DNA of 64,000 nucleotides, taken from NCBI GenBank assembly GCA_025359785.1, contig JANYET010000006.1, forward strand, positions 56,730 through 120,729, given 5' to 3'. Shown here in pieces: positions 29,299 through 37,965 of this stretch (position 1 is the stretch's first letter; each line of letters begins with the position of its first letter). The DNA is from Alphaproteobacteria bacterium. GTDB taxonomy: Bacteria > Pseudomonadota > Alphaproteobacteria > Caulobacterales > Caulobacteraceae. A program made the position numbers and the translations under genes. A model generated the notes under the pieces. That model had not been told where the DNA came from, did no database searches, and saw nothing but the letters and a program-made list of their open reading frames with translations.

Positions 29299-29706
29299 CT
29301 ACCAGCCGCGATCGTAGCTGTATGTAACCCTAGGACGGTAGCTCTGACCGTACGGGGCGCCGTAGGACCAATAGCCACTGTAATTTTGGTAGCCATATCC
29401 CCCGCCCCTGCGTGAGGGCAGCCGATAGCCGTCGTGCCGGGTGCCGGGATGCTCATCGTGGAACTCCTCGTGAATTCCACTTAGCGCGCGGTGATACGCG
29501 CTATGTTCATGACGACTGTAGAACCCCTCGTCATGGGCTCGAGCATGGGCCTCGTCGACCTCGTCATGGATGGCGCCGTGCTCCCGATGATCCTGAGCGT
29601 GCCGACCATCATAGCCGTCGTAGCCATAGTAGCCCTGCGCCATGACGCCGCCCGCCGGTACGGCGAGCGCGAAGAGCGAGGCTGCAAACACGATTTTCCG
29701 TAACAC
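29299..29706 (-). CDS. Small secreted Tyr/His-rich protein, unknown function
   Basis: A 135-residue protein with a signal peptide (cleavage near VMA-QG). It has an N-terminal Tyr-Gly-Asp cluster (GYYGYDGYDG), a central His/Glu/Asp-rich helix (HEHSAYHRALSGIHEEFHDEH) and a Tyr/Gly-rich tail ending YSYDRGW. Composition suggests a periplasmic metal-binding or structural protein. It has no recognised family. It lies between the exchanger and an XRE regulator. Confidence 0.65.
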   Translation of the reverse strand: MLRKIVFAASLFALAVPAGGVMAQGYYGYDGYDGRHAQDHREHGAIHDEVDEAHARAHDEGFYSRHEHSAYHRALSGIHEEFHDEHPGTRHDGYRLPSRRGGGYGYQNYSGYWSYGAPYGQSYRPRVTYSYDRGW

Positions 29707-30015
29707 AGACGGCCTCCATAGTCAGGATGCGGACTGACCGCGTTACGCTCGGAATTAGGCTAACCTCGCTGAACCACGCCTGAACAGAGATGACAGGAAG
29801 TTCCCGGACCCCTTGGCGTAAAGAATGACCTGATCTCGAAGCGCCAGCTTACTTAAATTGCCCAAGCTTGACCTTATATCCTGCGATAAATGTCACTATT
29901 CAGAAGAGGCCGGCCCGCGCCCATATCCGCAGCCCGTCTGGCTCCTCACTAAAAGGACCTGCGCTGACGCTGATCAGGCAGGGCGGCCGCTACACACGTT
30001 CAGAACGGCCCCCAA
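29707..30015. other. 309-bp intergenic region, relatively AT-rich
   Basis: No gene is supportable. The stretch 29845-29900 is AT-rich (CTTACTTAAATT, TTATATCC) and lies just downstream of the XRE gene's 3' end. It probably contains the promoter of the Tyr/His-rich protein, but I see no clear -35/-10 pair. Confidence 0.35.
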
Positions 30016-30273
30016 TCAGCTTCGCAGGCCCTGCTCTTCGGGGTCGTCACGTAGCAGCAGCTTCCAGGGGGCAACTCGCAGGCCCACAGCAAGTCGGGCC
30101 AGAACGTCCAGGGACGGGTTTTTGCACCCCCGCTCGATGCCCGACACGTATGTTCGGTCGAACCCACACTCCTCAGCCAGAACTTCCTGCGTCATGTGAA
30201 GTCCCCGGCGGCGCAGCTTCACGTTGTTCCCCAGTGTCGTTCGAAGCGGGTTGTCGTGACCGTCCCATTCCAT
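30016..30273 (-). CDS. XRE-family helix-turn-helix regulator
   Basis: An 85-residue protein made of one Cro/CI-type helix-turn-helix. The region reads VKLRRRGLHMTQEVLAEECG, followed by TYVSGIERGCKNPSLDVLARLAVGL, the classic five-helix DNA-binding domain. No effector domain is present. Its target is unknown; the flanking non-coding stretches on both sides suggest it acts locally. Confidence 0.82.
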   Translation of the reverse strand: MEWDGHDNPLRTTLGNNVKLRRRGLHMTQEVLAEECGFDRTYVSGIERGCKNPSLDVLARLAVGLRVAPWKLLLRDDPEEQGLRS

Positions 30274-30586
30274 CAGGCGAGCCGTTCGGGAGTGATGTTC
30301 GGTGTCTTCACGGTTCGCCAGCCAGCTTTGTTCACGCCTATAACGGCTTCGCTCCCACGGAAGGTTTCAAGCCGCCTCTTTAAGTTGAGAGATGGTCGAG
30401 CGGCCTGCGCCGCTGCCGGCTTCGTGAGACGGATTAGGTAAGGGCGCGGCGCCGCTGATGTGGATCTACTGAGGCGGCTGTTTCCACGCGGTGAACGGAA
30501 CGTGACTGAACAACTCAGCGTTCGCTCACCGTGCCCGTGTTGAAACTTCAGATATGCCCGCAACGGGCGCAAGAATGGAGCTTACG
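30274..30586. other. 313-bp region without a gene
   Basis: No credible coding sequence is present. The region should carry the promoters of the XRE gene (minus) and the duplicated periplasmic gene (plus). GGAG at about 30573 is the ribosome-binding site for the latter. Confidence 0.35.
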
Positions 30587-31270
30587 ATGAAACGCCTGAT
30601 GGTCGCCTTGCTGGCGACTTCCGCCATGGCGCTGGCGGTCCCCGCCTTCGCCCATCCTGAAGACCATGCGGCCTCGGCGGAGGAGCAGTGGAACAACGGC
30701 GGCGCCAGCTATGGCGACTTCAACCAAGAATACCAGCACATCTGGGACGGCATTCAGCACGGTCTCAGCGACGGCTCCTACACGCGCGACCAAGCCCAGC
30801 GGTATTTCAGCGCGATGCAACGGATCCGGGCTCGGGCCGACGCCATGAATCGCGACGGCCGATGGGACCCGCGGGAGACCCAAGCCCAGCTCGAGCAACT
30901 CCACAACTCGATGCACGACGCCCACGAGGTCGGCCACGCCATTCAGGATAACCACCACGACGATGGCGACACCTGGAACAACGGCGGCGCGTCCTATGCG
31001 GACTTCAACCAGGAATACCAGCACATCTGGCAGGGCATTCAGCATGGTTTGAGTGACGGCTCCTACACGCGGCGTCAGGCTCAGGGCTTCTATCGCGCCA
31101 TGCAGCAGATCAAGGCGCGTGCAGACTGGATGCAGCGGAGCGGTCGCTACGATCCGCAGGACACCCAGGCCCGTCTGGAACGCCTGCATGAGACCATGCA
31201 CGACGCTCACGAACAGGGCCACGAGCGGCAGGATCGCAACAACAATTCCGACTGGAACAACCGTCGGTGA
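30587..31270 (+). CDS. Periplasmic protein with two tandem 95-residue repeats, unknown
   Basis: A 227-residue secreted protein. A signal peptide (cleavage near AFA-HP) is followed by two near-identical copies of a domain starting at about residues 35 and 130. Each begins WNNGGASY and contains DFNQEYQHIW, a GIQHGLSDGSYTR turn, a Gln/Arg-rich helix and a His-rich end (MHDAHE...GH). The DNA repeat period is 285 bases and still about 85% alike, so the duplication is recent or under constraint. His, Asp and Glu clusters suggest metal binding. ATG 30587 has GGAG upstream. I do not recognise the domain. A terminator-like hairpin follows at once. Confidence 0.8.
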   Translation: MKRLMVALLATSAMALAVPAFAHPEDHAASAEEQWNNGGASYGDFNQEYQHIWDGIQHGLSDGSYTRDQAQRYFSAMQRIRARADAMNRDGRWDPRETQAQLEQLHNSMHDAHEVGHAIQDNHHDDGDTWNNGGASYADFNQEYQHIWQGIQHGLSDGSYTRRQAQGFYRAMQQIKARADWMQRSGRYDPQDTQARLERLHETMHDAHEQGHERQDRNNNSDWNNRR

Positions 31271-31276
31271 TGGAGG

Positions 31277-31302
31277 GGCCGGGCCCACGGATGGGCCCGG
31301 CC
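31277..31302 (+). terminator. Probable intrinsic terminator after the duplicated periplasmic gene
   Basis: A perfect 11-bp GC stem (GGCCGGGCCCA / TGGGCCCGGCC) with a CGGA loop starts 7 bases after the stop codon and is followed by TTCCC. The U-tract is weak. A second, shorter hairpin (7-bp arms, 31329-31348) follows. Confidence 0.6.
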
Positions 31303-31452
31303 TTCCCGACAGGCTGGCCGTACCGCTAGGCCCGCCACTTCGCGGGCCCTGGCCCCTCACGCCTCCCGGCAGATTGCGATCCGCAGCTGTTTGAGGGGGA
31401 AGCGCCATCCGGCGCGTATTCCCAAATGAACCGCAAACGTCAGGACCCCGCC

Positions 31453-31821
31453 ATGCAGACCCCCAAAATGATTTCGACAGCCATCGCTATCGGCGCCTTC
31501 GCGCTTCTTGGCGCCGGGCAGGCCTCGGCGCACGCCGCCTTGGTAAGATCGAACCCTGCCGCGAACGCCACCGTGGCAGCACCCAAGGCGATCAGCCTGA
31601 CCTTCAATGAGGCGCTGACACCCGCCTTCTCCGGCTTCGACATGTCGATGAGCGATGGCATGAAGTTGAAGGTCAAGACGAAGGTCTCGAAAGACAAAAA
31701 GACGATCACCGGCACCCCGACTGGCAAGCTGATGCCCGGCGCCTACCACGTCAATTGGCACGCGGCGGCGACCGACGACGGCCACAAGACCTCGGGGACG
31801 CTCGCCTTCACGGTGAAGTAG
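31453..31821 (+). CDS. copC: CopC-domain periplasmic copper-binding protein
   Basis: A 122-residue protein with a signal peptide ending QASA-HAAL, so mature His1 is available as a copper ligand as in CopC. The immunoglobulin-like CopC fold follows (HAALVRSNPAANATV, LTFNEALTP, and DDGHKTSGTLAFTV with the second His). It lacks the Met-rich loop of classical CopC, suggesting one Cu(II) site. ATG 31453 is chosen for the best signal peptide; ATG 31426 is also in frame. It is followed after 5 bases by copD. Confidence 0.88.
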   Translation: MQTPKMISTAIAIGAFALLGAGQASAHAALVRSNPAANATVAAPKAISLTFNEALTPAFSGFDMSMSDGMKLKVKTKVSKDKKTITGTPTGKLMPGAYHVNWHAAATDDGHKTSGTLAFTVK

Positions 31822-31826
31822 CCCAC

Positions 31827-32759
31827 GTGTTCGACCTGGCGGTCATCGCCCTTCGGTGGGTTCAGATGACGGGAGCGATGATCCTCTTCGGGTCATCGCT
31901 CTTCTTCCTCTACGCCCTGCCAAACACGGGCGTCGGTTCGGCGGTCGGCCTGCGGTGGCCGCGACCGCTCCTGATGTTGAGCGCCGCCGCGGTGTTGATC
32001 GCCTGTCTCCTGGGGTTCCTGGCGCAGACCGTCGTGCTGGCGGGCTCGGTTCAGGACGCATTGCAGCCGGATGCGCTGAGTGCCGCAGCCACCGGCATGA
32101 GTTTCGGGAAATCCAGCATCGTCCGGGCCGCGGCTGCCGCTCTTTTCCTCATCACCTTCGCGTTCTTCAAGCCGGGTCGTCCAGCCTGGAGCCTTGCGGC
32201 CGTCGCCGGCGGCTTGATCTGCGCGAGCTTTGCGTGGATGGGCCATGGCGCGGCGACCCCGGGCTCGGCCGGGATGCTGCACGCCGCCAGCGACATCCTC
32301 CATACCCTGGCCGCCGGCCTGTGGATTGGCGCGCTCGTGGTCTTCCTGATCCTGCTCGTCACTAACAGCCGTCAGCCGGCTGAGGCTCGGCACAGCCTGC
32401 ACGCCGCTCTGCACGGCTTCTCCGGGATCGGCTCCGGGCTGGTGGCGGTGCTGGTGGCCACCGGGCTGATCAACAGCTGGTTCGTCGTGGGGCTGGCTGG
32501 CCTCCCGAGCCTCCTGACCACGCCCTACGGCCGGCTGTTGAGCATCAAGCTCATTGTCTTTGTCGCCATGCTGGGCCTGGCCGCGGCGAACCGTTTCCAT
32601 CTCACGCCGCGCCTCGGTCGTGCGCTCCAGGCCGCCGCGCCCACTCTCCCCGCCATCTCCGCGTTGCGCCGAAGCCTCGTCCTGGAAACCGGGCTGTCCG
32701 TCATCGTCGTCGCCCTCGTCGCGTGGTTCGGCACGCTCGCGCCACCAGGGGTTCTGTGA
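31827..32759 (+). CDS. copD: CopD-family inner-membrane copper protein
   Basis: A 310-residue membrane protein with about eight helices. It works with CopC in copper uptake or tolerance. Conserved features are WVQMTGAMILFGSSL in TM1, HAASDILHTLAAGLWIGAL with paired His residues, and the SIKLIVFVAMLGLAAANR segment. GTG 31827, 5 bases after the copC stop, is the likely start because upstream in-frame ATGs lie inside copC. Length is typical. Confidence 0.88.
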   Translation: MFDLAVIALRWVQMTGAMILFGSSLFFLYALPNTGVGSAVGLRWPRPLLMLSAAAVLIACLLGFLAQTVVLAGSVQDALQPDALSAAATGMSFGKSSIVRAAAAALFLITFAFFKPGRPAWSLAAVAGGLICASFAWMGHGAATPGSAGMLHAASDILHTLAAGLWIGALVVFLILLVTNSRQPAEARHSLHAALHGFSGIGSGLVAVLVATGLINSWFVVGLAGLPSLLTTPYGRLLSIKLIVFVAMLGLAAANRFHLTPRLGRALQAAAPTLPAISALRRSLVLETGLSVIVVALVAWFGTLAPPGVL

Positions 32760-32854
32760 GTGAGATACTATCCGCCGCGTCAGAAACGTCGCGCGACGGC
32801 CAGTGTCAGGACTGAGTGTCGAGCCAGACGGCGCCGGCCGATGAGGCGCGAGGA

Positions 32855-33541
32855 TCACCCGAGCTGCGGCGTCCTTCGCGCGGCGGATACGGCGCGGCGC
32901 AGAGCGCCTTCGCTCATCGCGCCTTGGATCAGAAACGGCCCCACCAGATAGGCCGGCGTTCCCTCGAGGCCGAGGGACCAGGCTTCGGCGGCGTGGCGAG
33001 CGAGCTGGTAGTCCACCGCCTTACCGTGAGCTTGCAGATCGGCCTGGAGACGCGGCCAGTCGGCCCCGGCGCCCGTGGCGACGGCCTCGACGGCCGCGGC
33101 GTCGAGGGATCGGCGGGTCCGCATCAGGCCATTGTGGACCGCGAGGTACTTGCCTTGCCGGTCGGCCGCGAGCGCCACCCGCGAAGCGTAGCGCGAGCGC
33201 GCGCCAAACAGCGGCCAGTCCTTGTAGACGACCCGGATTTTCGGATCGGCGGCCCTGACATGGTCGAGCGCCGGATCAGCCCCACGGCAGATAGCGCAGA
33301 GATAGTCCGTGAAGACGATGATGGTCACATCGCCGTGCGCGGGCCCTGCGCTGGGGCTTGCGTCATCTGACAAGACGGCTTGGACGACGGGGCTCCGTTC
33401 GAGCCTCCGCATCGCGAGGGGTGAGAGCTGCAGCCCCCACGATACCGCGGCGCCCAGCGCGATCGCGGCCGCCAGGGTCGCCTTGGGGCGCCGGACCAGG
33501 ATCGAGACTTTCGGGGGCGCCGGCGCCTCCGCACGCGTCAT
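32855..33541 (-). CDS. DsbA-family thiol oxidoreductase, membrane-anchored
   Basis: A 228-residue protein with an N-terminal membrane anchor (about residues 21-38) and a periplasmic thioredoxin/DsbA fold. The active site is Cys82-Ala-Ile-Cys85 in DYLCAICRGADP. The cis-Pro loop is GTPAYLV. It may form or isomerise disulfides, perhaps in the Cys-rich or copper-exposed periplasmic proteins nearby. ATG 33541 is chosen over a longer frame. It is on the same strand just downstream of copB. Confidence 0.85.
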   Translation of the reverse strand: MTRAEAPAPPKVSILVRRPKATLAAAIALGAAVSWGLQLSPLAMRRLERSPVVQAVLSDDASPSAGPAHGDVTIIVFTDYLCAICRGADPALDHVRAADPKIRVVYKDWPLFGARSRYASRVALAADRQGKYLAVHNGLMRTRRSLDAAAVEAVATGAGADWPRLQADLQAHGKAVDYQLARHAAEAWSLGLEGTPAYLVGPFLIQGAMSEGALRRAVSAARRTPQLG

Positions 33542-33581
33542 GCTAGGCACCGCCGAGGGCTGATGCCGGGACCCCTCACGC

Positions 33582-34784
33582 TTAGAACCAGGCACGGACC
33601 CCCACCACGACGCTGGTCGCCTCCGGATCGTCGCCGAGCGCCCGTGCATAGCTCGCGGTCTTGCCGAACTTGCGGTCGTACGACACCCCGATGTACGGCG
33701 CGAACTCGCGGGTCACCTCGTAGCGCAGCCGCAAGCCAAGCTCAGCGTTCGAAAGACCGGATCCGGTGCGGGTCTCCCGGGTGTCCTGGGCTGCCAGGTT
33801 CAGCTCCACCCGCGGCTGCAGGATGAGGCGCTGGCTCAGTCGAAGGTCGTAGGTGGCTTCGGCGCGGCCAAGCACTTCGCCCTGGGTCGACAGGAACAGA
33901 GCGCCTGTGACGTCCACCCAGTAGGGTGCGAGCCCCTCGACGCCCAGGGTCGCATAGGTCCGCGCGCGCGGGCTGAAGTCCTGGCGTACCCCACCTTCCA
34001 CGTTGAAATAGGGCCCGATCGCGTGGGAATAGAGCGCCTGGACCTCCGCACTGCCGAGGCCGCCGCGCCGGCCGCCCTCCCCTTCGCTCTTCAGGACAAA
34101 GCGGTCGATGTCGCCGCCGAACCAGGCCTGACCGTCCCAGCGGTAGCCATCCCCACCCCGGGCGCGCGCCTGATACTCGAAGAGATTGGCCATCACCTGC
34201 GACAGCGACATGCCGCCATGTTCCTGCCGCAACGTGGCCCGCGCCGCCGCCATGGCCGCGGGATCGAAGAAGCGGTCGGCGGCGTGGTCTCTCGGTGGCG
34301 GGGGCGGCGGGCCGGCCGGGATCTCCGGCTCGCTCATGGCGGGCGCAGCGGCAGTTCCCGCGGCGGCGCCCGGCATCGCCATGCCCTTCATGCCCGCCAT
34401 GTCGGCGGGCGAGGCGCCCGGAGCAGAAGGGCTGGCCGGCGGAGAGGCGGACATCCCGGGCATATCCTTCATGGCGCCGGAGCCCGCTGGGGGCATCTTC
34501 ATCCCTGGCATGGACGACATGTCGTGGTCGCCCGGCGGTTGCCGCTTTGCGCCCATGCCGGGCATATGCGCCATCGCGGGTGCGGCGGCGTGAGCGTGGC
34601 GCGTCCGCGTCTTGCGGGCCGGGCGCGTCTTCTTGTGCGCCGGCCCCGCCTTGGCGGGCTTTGCCGCGGCCTTGCCCGGCATCGGCATCGACATGCCCGG
34701 CATGGCCATGTTGCCCATGCTTTGGGCCGCGGCCGGCGTGGCGAACACCAGGGAAACCAAGCTGAGAGACAGGAGCCGGTTCAT
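33582..34784 (-). CDS. copB: CopB outer-membrane copper resistance protein
   Basis: A 400-residue protein with a signal peptide and then a long low-complexity region (about residues 20-160) full of MPGM/MxGM and His/Lys motifs for copper binding. After this comes a CopB beta-barrel (HAADRFFDPAAM, DGYRWDGQAWFGGDIDR, ending VGVRAWF). The Met-rich region is larger than in classical CopB. Its start overlaps the copA (oxidase) stop by 4 bases, matching the conserved copAB order. Confidence 0.93.
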   Translation of the reverse strand: MNRLLSLSLVSLVFATPAAAQSMGNMAMPGMSMPMPGKAAAKPAKAGPAHKKTRPARKTRTRHAHAAAPAMAHMPGMGAKRQPPGDHDMSSMPGMKMPPAGSGAMKDMPGMSASPPASPSAPGASPADMAGMKGMAMPGAAAGTAAAPAMSEPEIPAGPPPPPPRDHAADRFFDPAAMAAARATLRQEHGGMSLSQVMANLFEYQARARGGDGYRWDGQAWFGGDIDRFVLKSEGEGGRRGGLGSAEVQALYSHAIGPYFNVEGGVRQDFSPRARTYATLGVEGLAPYWVDVTGALFLSTQGEVLGRAEATYDLRLSQRLILQPRVELNLAAQDTRETRTGSGLSNAELGLRLRYEVTREFAPYIGVSYDRKFGKTASYARALGDDPEATSVVVGVRAWF

Positions 34785-36628
34785 GCGGCGGCACCTTCAA
34801 AGGGCCGGACGCTGAACACCTGAAACATGCCGGCGTGCATATGGTAGAGCATGTGGCAGTGGAAGGCCCAGTCGCCGGGCTCGGCGGTGAAGTCCCACGA
34901 GACCTTTCCGCCGGGCAGCACGATGACGGTGTGCTTGCGTGGCCGGTGCCCGGCGGGGCCGTGGACGAGCTCGAAGAAGTGCCCGTGCAGGTGGATGGGG
35001 TGGGCCATCATGCTGTCGTTGATCAGCGTCACCCGCACCCGCTCTCCCGTCCGGAAAGCGTAGGGCTTGGTGGTTTCGCTGAACTTCTCCCCGTCGAACC
35101 CCCACATCCACCGCTCCATGTTGCCGGTCAGGTGGATATCCAAGGCGCGCGTCGGGGTCCGCGTATCGGGGTTGGGTTCCAGGGCCGCCAGGTCCTGGTA
35201 GACGAGCACCCGGTGGCCGACGCTTTCGAGCCCTTGGCCGGGCTCACCGGTGCGGTCCTTCGGGATCGGCGCAATGGTCTGCACGCCCGGCCCCATCTTC
35301 ACCCCGGGCGCATTCTGCCCGTCGCGCATGGACATCTTCATGCCGCCCATGTCGCCCATGGCGTCGGAGCCGCGCAGCGCCGGCGCCGCCATGCCAGGAG
35401 CGGCCATCCCCCCCGGACCTGCCGCGGCGGTCGGCGCCATCCCCGGCATCGCCGCCATTGCGCCCGATGAAGCCGCGCCGGGCTCGGCTTTCGCGCCGCC
35501 CATGTTCATGGACGACATGTCCATGCCCATGTCCTTCATGGTCGCCAGCGGCCGCGCGCGGAGCGGCGGGACCGGCGCCGTCATCCCGGCCCGCGGCGCG
35601 AGCGTCGCCCGCGCCATGCCCGAGCGGTCGACGGCCTCGGCGACCAGGGTGAAGGCCTTGTCCTCGGTGGGCTGCACGATGACGTCGTAGGTCTCGGCGT
35701 TGCCGATCTGGAATTCATCGACCTCGACCGGCCGGACATTTTGTCCGTCCGCCGCCACAACGGTAAGCTTCAGGCCGGGGATGCGGACGTTGAAGATCAT
35801 CTGGGCCGCGGTGTTGATGAACCGCAGCCGGACGCGCTCGCCGGGCGTGAACAGGCCGGTCCAGTTGTCCCTTGGGCCGTGGCCGTTCACCAGAAACGTG
35901 AGGACGGCGCCGGTGACATCGGAAATATCGGTCGGGTCCATGCGCATCTTGGCCCACTCGATGCGTTCCTGCAGGGTCTGCTCCTGGCCCGCGAGGAGGC
36001 CAGGGAAGGTCTCCTTCTGATAGTTGAACAGCCCCGACTGCTGTTTCATCCGCTTGAAGATCAGGTGCGGGTGCATGAAGCTGAAATCCGACAGCATGAT
36101 CACGTGCTCGCGGTCATAGGCGACCGGATCGCCGCCTGCGGGATCGATCACGATCGGCGCGTAGTGACCCTCGGCTTCCTGCAGGCCTGAGTGGCTGTGA
36201 TACCAGTAGGTGCCCGACTGCTTGATCGGGAATTCATAGACGAACGTCTGGCCCGGCTTGATGCCGGGAAAGGTCACGCCCGGCACGCCGTCCATCTGGA
36301 ACGGGACCAGGACACCGTGCCAGTGGATGGAGGTTTCCTCGTCAAGCTGGTTCTTGACCGACAGACGGACGTTCTGGCCCTCCCGTAACCGCAGCAAGGG
36401 GCCCGGCACCGTGCCGTTGATCGCAACCGCGTGGGCGGCGCGGCCGTCCACGGTCAGGTGCGAATGGGCAATGGTCAGATCGATGTTGGGCCCGGTCAAC
36501 GTCGGCATCGCTGGCGCCAGCCCAGGCGTGGCGCTTTGGGCCCAGCCCGGCATCAGCGTGCTCAACGCCGCCCCGCCGCCGAGCAGCGACGCGCCCCGCA
36601 GCACTTGACGTCGGTCTAAGGTCTTCAT
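34781..36628 (-). CDS. copA: CopA multicopper oxidase, periplasmic
   Basis: A 615-residue laccase-like Cu(I) oxidase exported by the Tat pathway (DRRQVLRGASLL). Three cupredoxin domains carry the copper ligands HWHG, HSHSG, HPIHLHGHFFELV and HCHMLYHMHAGM (T1, T2 and T3 sites). Between domains 2 and 3 is a Met/Gly-rich stretch (about residues 375-460) with repeated MGGM, MPGM and MDMSSMNM motifs, typical of the CopA/PcoA group. ATG 36628 is chosen because the twin-arginine signal starts there. Confidence 0.95.
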   Translation of the reverse strand: MKTLDRRQVLRGASLLGGGAALSTLMPGWAQSATPGLAPAMPTLTGPNIDLTIAHSHLTVDGRAAHAVAINGTVPGPLLRLREGQNVRLSVKNQLDEETSIHWHGVLVPFQMDGVPGVTFPGIKPGQTFVYEFPIKQSGTYWYHSHSGLQEAEGHYAPIVIDPAGGDPVAYDREHVIMLSDFSFMHPHLIFKRMKQQSGLFNYQKETFPGLLAGQEQTLQERIEWAKMRMDPTDISDVTGAVLTFLVNGHGPRDNWTGLFTPGERVRLRFINTAAQMIFNVRIPGLKLTVVAADGQNVRPVEVDEFQIGNAETYDVIVQPTEDKAFTLVAEAVDRSGMARATLAPRAGMTAPVPPLRARPLATMKDMGMDMSSMNMGGAKAEPGAASSGAMAAMPGMAPTAAAGPGGMAAPGMAAPALRGSDAMGDMGGMKMSMRDGQNAPGVKMGPGVQTIAPIPKDRTGEPGQGLESVGHRVLVYQDLAALEPNPDTRTPTRALDIHLTGNMERWMWGFDGEKFSETTKPYAFRTGERVRVTLINDSMMAHPIHLHGHFFELVHGPAGHRPRKHTVIVLPGGKVSWDFTAEPGDWAFHCHMLYHMHAGMFQVFSVRPFEGAAA

Positions 36629-36903
36629 GATGGTCAGAGATCCCGCGGAGTGATCACCGCGCCGGCCAGCAGCCCGCGCGTGCATCCTGAATACGCGCAG
36701 ACGCGCCTCCGGCCCTCACCCCGGACAAATAAATCCCATCGTGGTGGGAGGGGTGATCCCCTTGGTGGCCCGATATCGCGTCGCTGGAACCGGCCTTCCG
36801 CGATCTCCCGAATGAGGGATTGCAGCGGGTCGGCGCGTAGTCATCGAGGAACCCAAGGCAAGCGTGAGCTGATCGTTTTTGCTGTTCGTCCAGGAGCGTC
36901 CCG

Positions 36904-37236
36904 ATGAAGTTGATCCTCATTGCCATTTCGGCCATGGCCGTCGCAGGCTCGGCCTTGGCCCAAGCGGGGCATGACACGCCGGCAACGAGCGCGGCGGACC
37001 ACGCCGCCATGACGCCCGGCGCTCAGGGCGTCGGCGTGATCAAGAAGCTGGATACGAAGAGCGGGTCAGTGACCCTTCAGCATGGCCCCATCGCCGCGCT
37101 GAGCTGGCCCGCGATGACCATGTCCTTCAAGGCGGAGCCTAGTCTTCTGCAAGGGCTCAAGGTCGGCGAAAAGGTCAATTTCACGGTGAAGCCTGGTGCG
37201 ACGCCCGAAGTGGTCGCCATCAAGCACGCGGGCTGA
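36904..37236 (+). CDS. cusF: CusF-like periplasmic copper chaperone
   Basis: A 110-residue protein with a signal peptide (cleavage near ALA-QA) and one CusF barrel. His in LQHGPI, Trp eight residues later and the PAMTM methionines reproduce the Cu(I)/Ag(I) site H36/W44/M47/M49. It is divergent from the copper oxidase operon across a 275-bp gap and convergent with the degenerate cueR. It is a second CusF besides the domain fused to CusB. Confidence 0.9.
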   Translation: MKLILIAISAMAVAGSALAQAGHDTPATSAADHAAMTPGAQGVGVIKKLDTKSGSVTLQHGPIAALSWPAMTMSFKAEPSLLQGLKVGEKVNFTVKPGATPEVVAIKHAG

Positions 37237-37325
37237 CCTTCGGCGAGCCAACGGGCGCCAGCCTGCCGCAGCAGGGCGACGCGCCGCTGATCGTGCTGGG
37301 CGTTGGTGGCCGTCATCCGGGATGG

Positions 37326-37682
37326 TCAGTCCCGACCCTCCTCCCCCTGGCGGTCTGCGAGAGCGAGCAAGGTGTCGACCATGCCCTGCAGCTCGGAGAT
37401 GCGGAGTCGGAGCTCCGAGACGTGCCCGGCCACGATGGCCTCGATGTCGGCCCGCGGGCGACGGTTGTCGCACCACAGCGTGAGCAAATCCGCAATCGTT
37501 TCGGTGGAAAAACCCAAGGACCTCGCGCGCCGAATAAACTTGAGGTCGGTGACGTCGCGCTCACTGAAATTGCGATAGTTGCCGTCTGTCCGGTCCGCCG
37601 GGCGGATCAGCGCGATCTGCTCATAGTAGCGGATCATCTTGGTCGAGACGCCGGACACCCGGGCGGCCTCACCGATGTTCAT
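37326..37682 (-). CDS. cueR: CueR-like MerR regulator lacking the copper-binding tail
   Basis: A 118-residue MerR protein. Residues 1-110 align with CueR throughout (MNIGEAARVSGVSTKMIRYYE, FIRRARSLGFS, WCDNRRPRAD). At the metal loop it reads R-Q-G-E-E-G-R-D then stop, against C-P-G-D-D-S-A-D-C in E. coli CueR. Arg111 (CGC) stands at Cys112 and the TGA stop (37326-37328) at Cys120, each one base from TGC. Residue 77, Ser in CueR, is Arg. The start is ATG 37682. It is probably unable to sense Cu by the known mechanism; constitutive activity, repression or pseudogenisation are the options. Confidence 0.85.
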   Translation of the reverse strand: MNIGEAARVSGVSTKMIRYYEQIALIRPADRTDGNYRNFSERDVTDLKFIRRARSLGFSTETIADLLTLWCDNRRPRADIEAIVAGHVSELRLRISELQGMVDTLLALADRQGEEGRD

Positions 37683-37828
37683 CGCGCCCCCCAGTCCTGC
37701 GCCGCGAGCGGCGGCCTCCGGCTCACTGCCAAGAGGGATACGCGCCGGGCGCCGGACATCCCTCACCCGTTCCGCCGGGAGCACTATCCCCACGCCAAGC
37801 GACGTCTGTACTCAGGAACTCGGCTAAA

Positions 37829-37848
37829 GCTTCCCACGCTTGGAAGGT
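37829..37848. promoter_or_regulatory. CueR-type cue box between cueR and the DUF305 gene
   Basis: CTTCC (37830-37834), 7 bases, GGAAG (37842-37846) followed by GT matches the E. coli copA cue box (CTTCC-N7-GGAAGGT) in arm sequence and spacing. On the minus strand it sits in a 19-base spacer between weak CAGACC and TAGCCG elements, so it could drive cueR. The plus-strand promoter for the DUF305 gene is less clear. Confidence 0.6.
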
Positions 37849-37965
37849 CTGGAAAGATATTGCCGGCGGCGCCCTGAGCAACGAAGTGATCGCCAGGTGG
37901 TTCTGTTCTCGATCGCGCACGGCCATGGCCGTCGTCGCTTCGCTTTTTCAGAACGGACCAAGACT

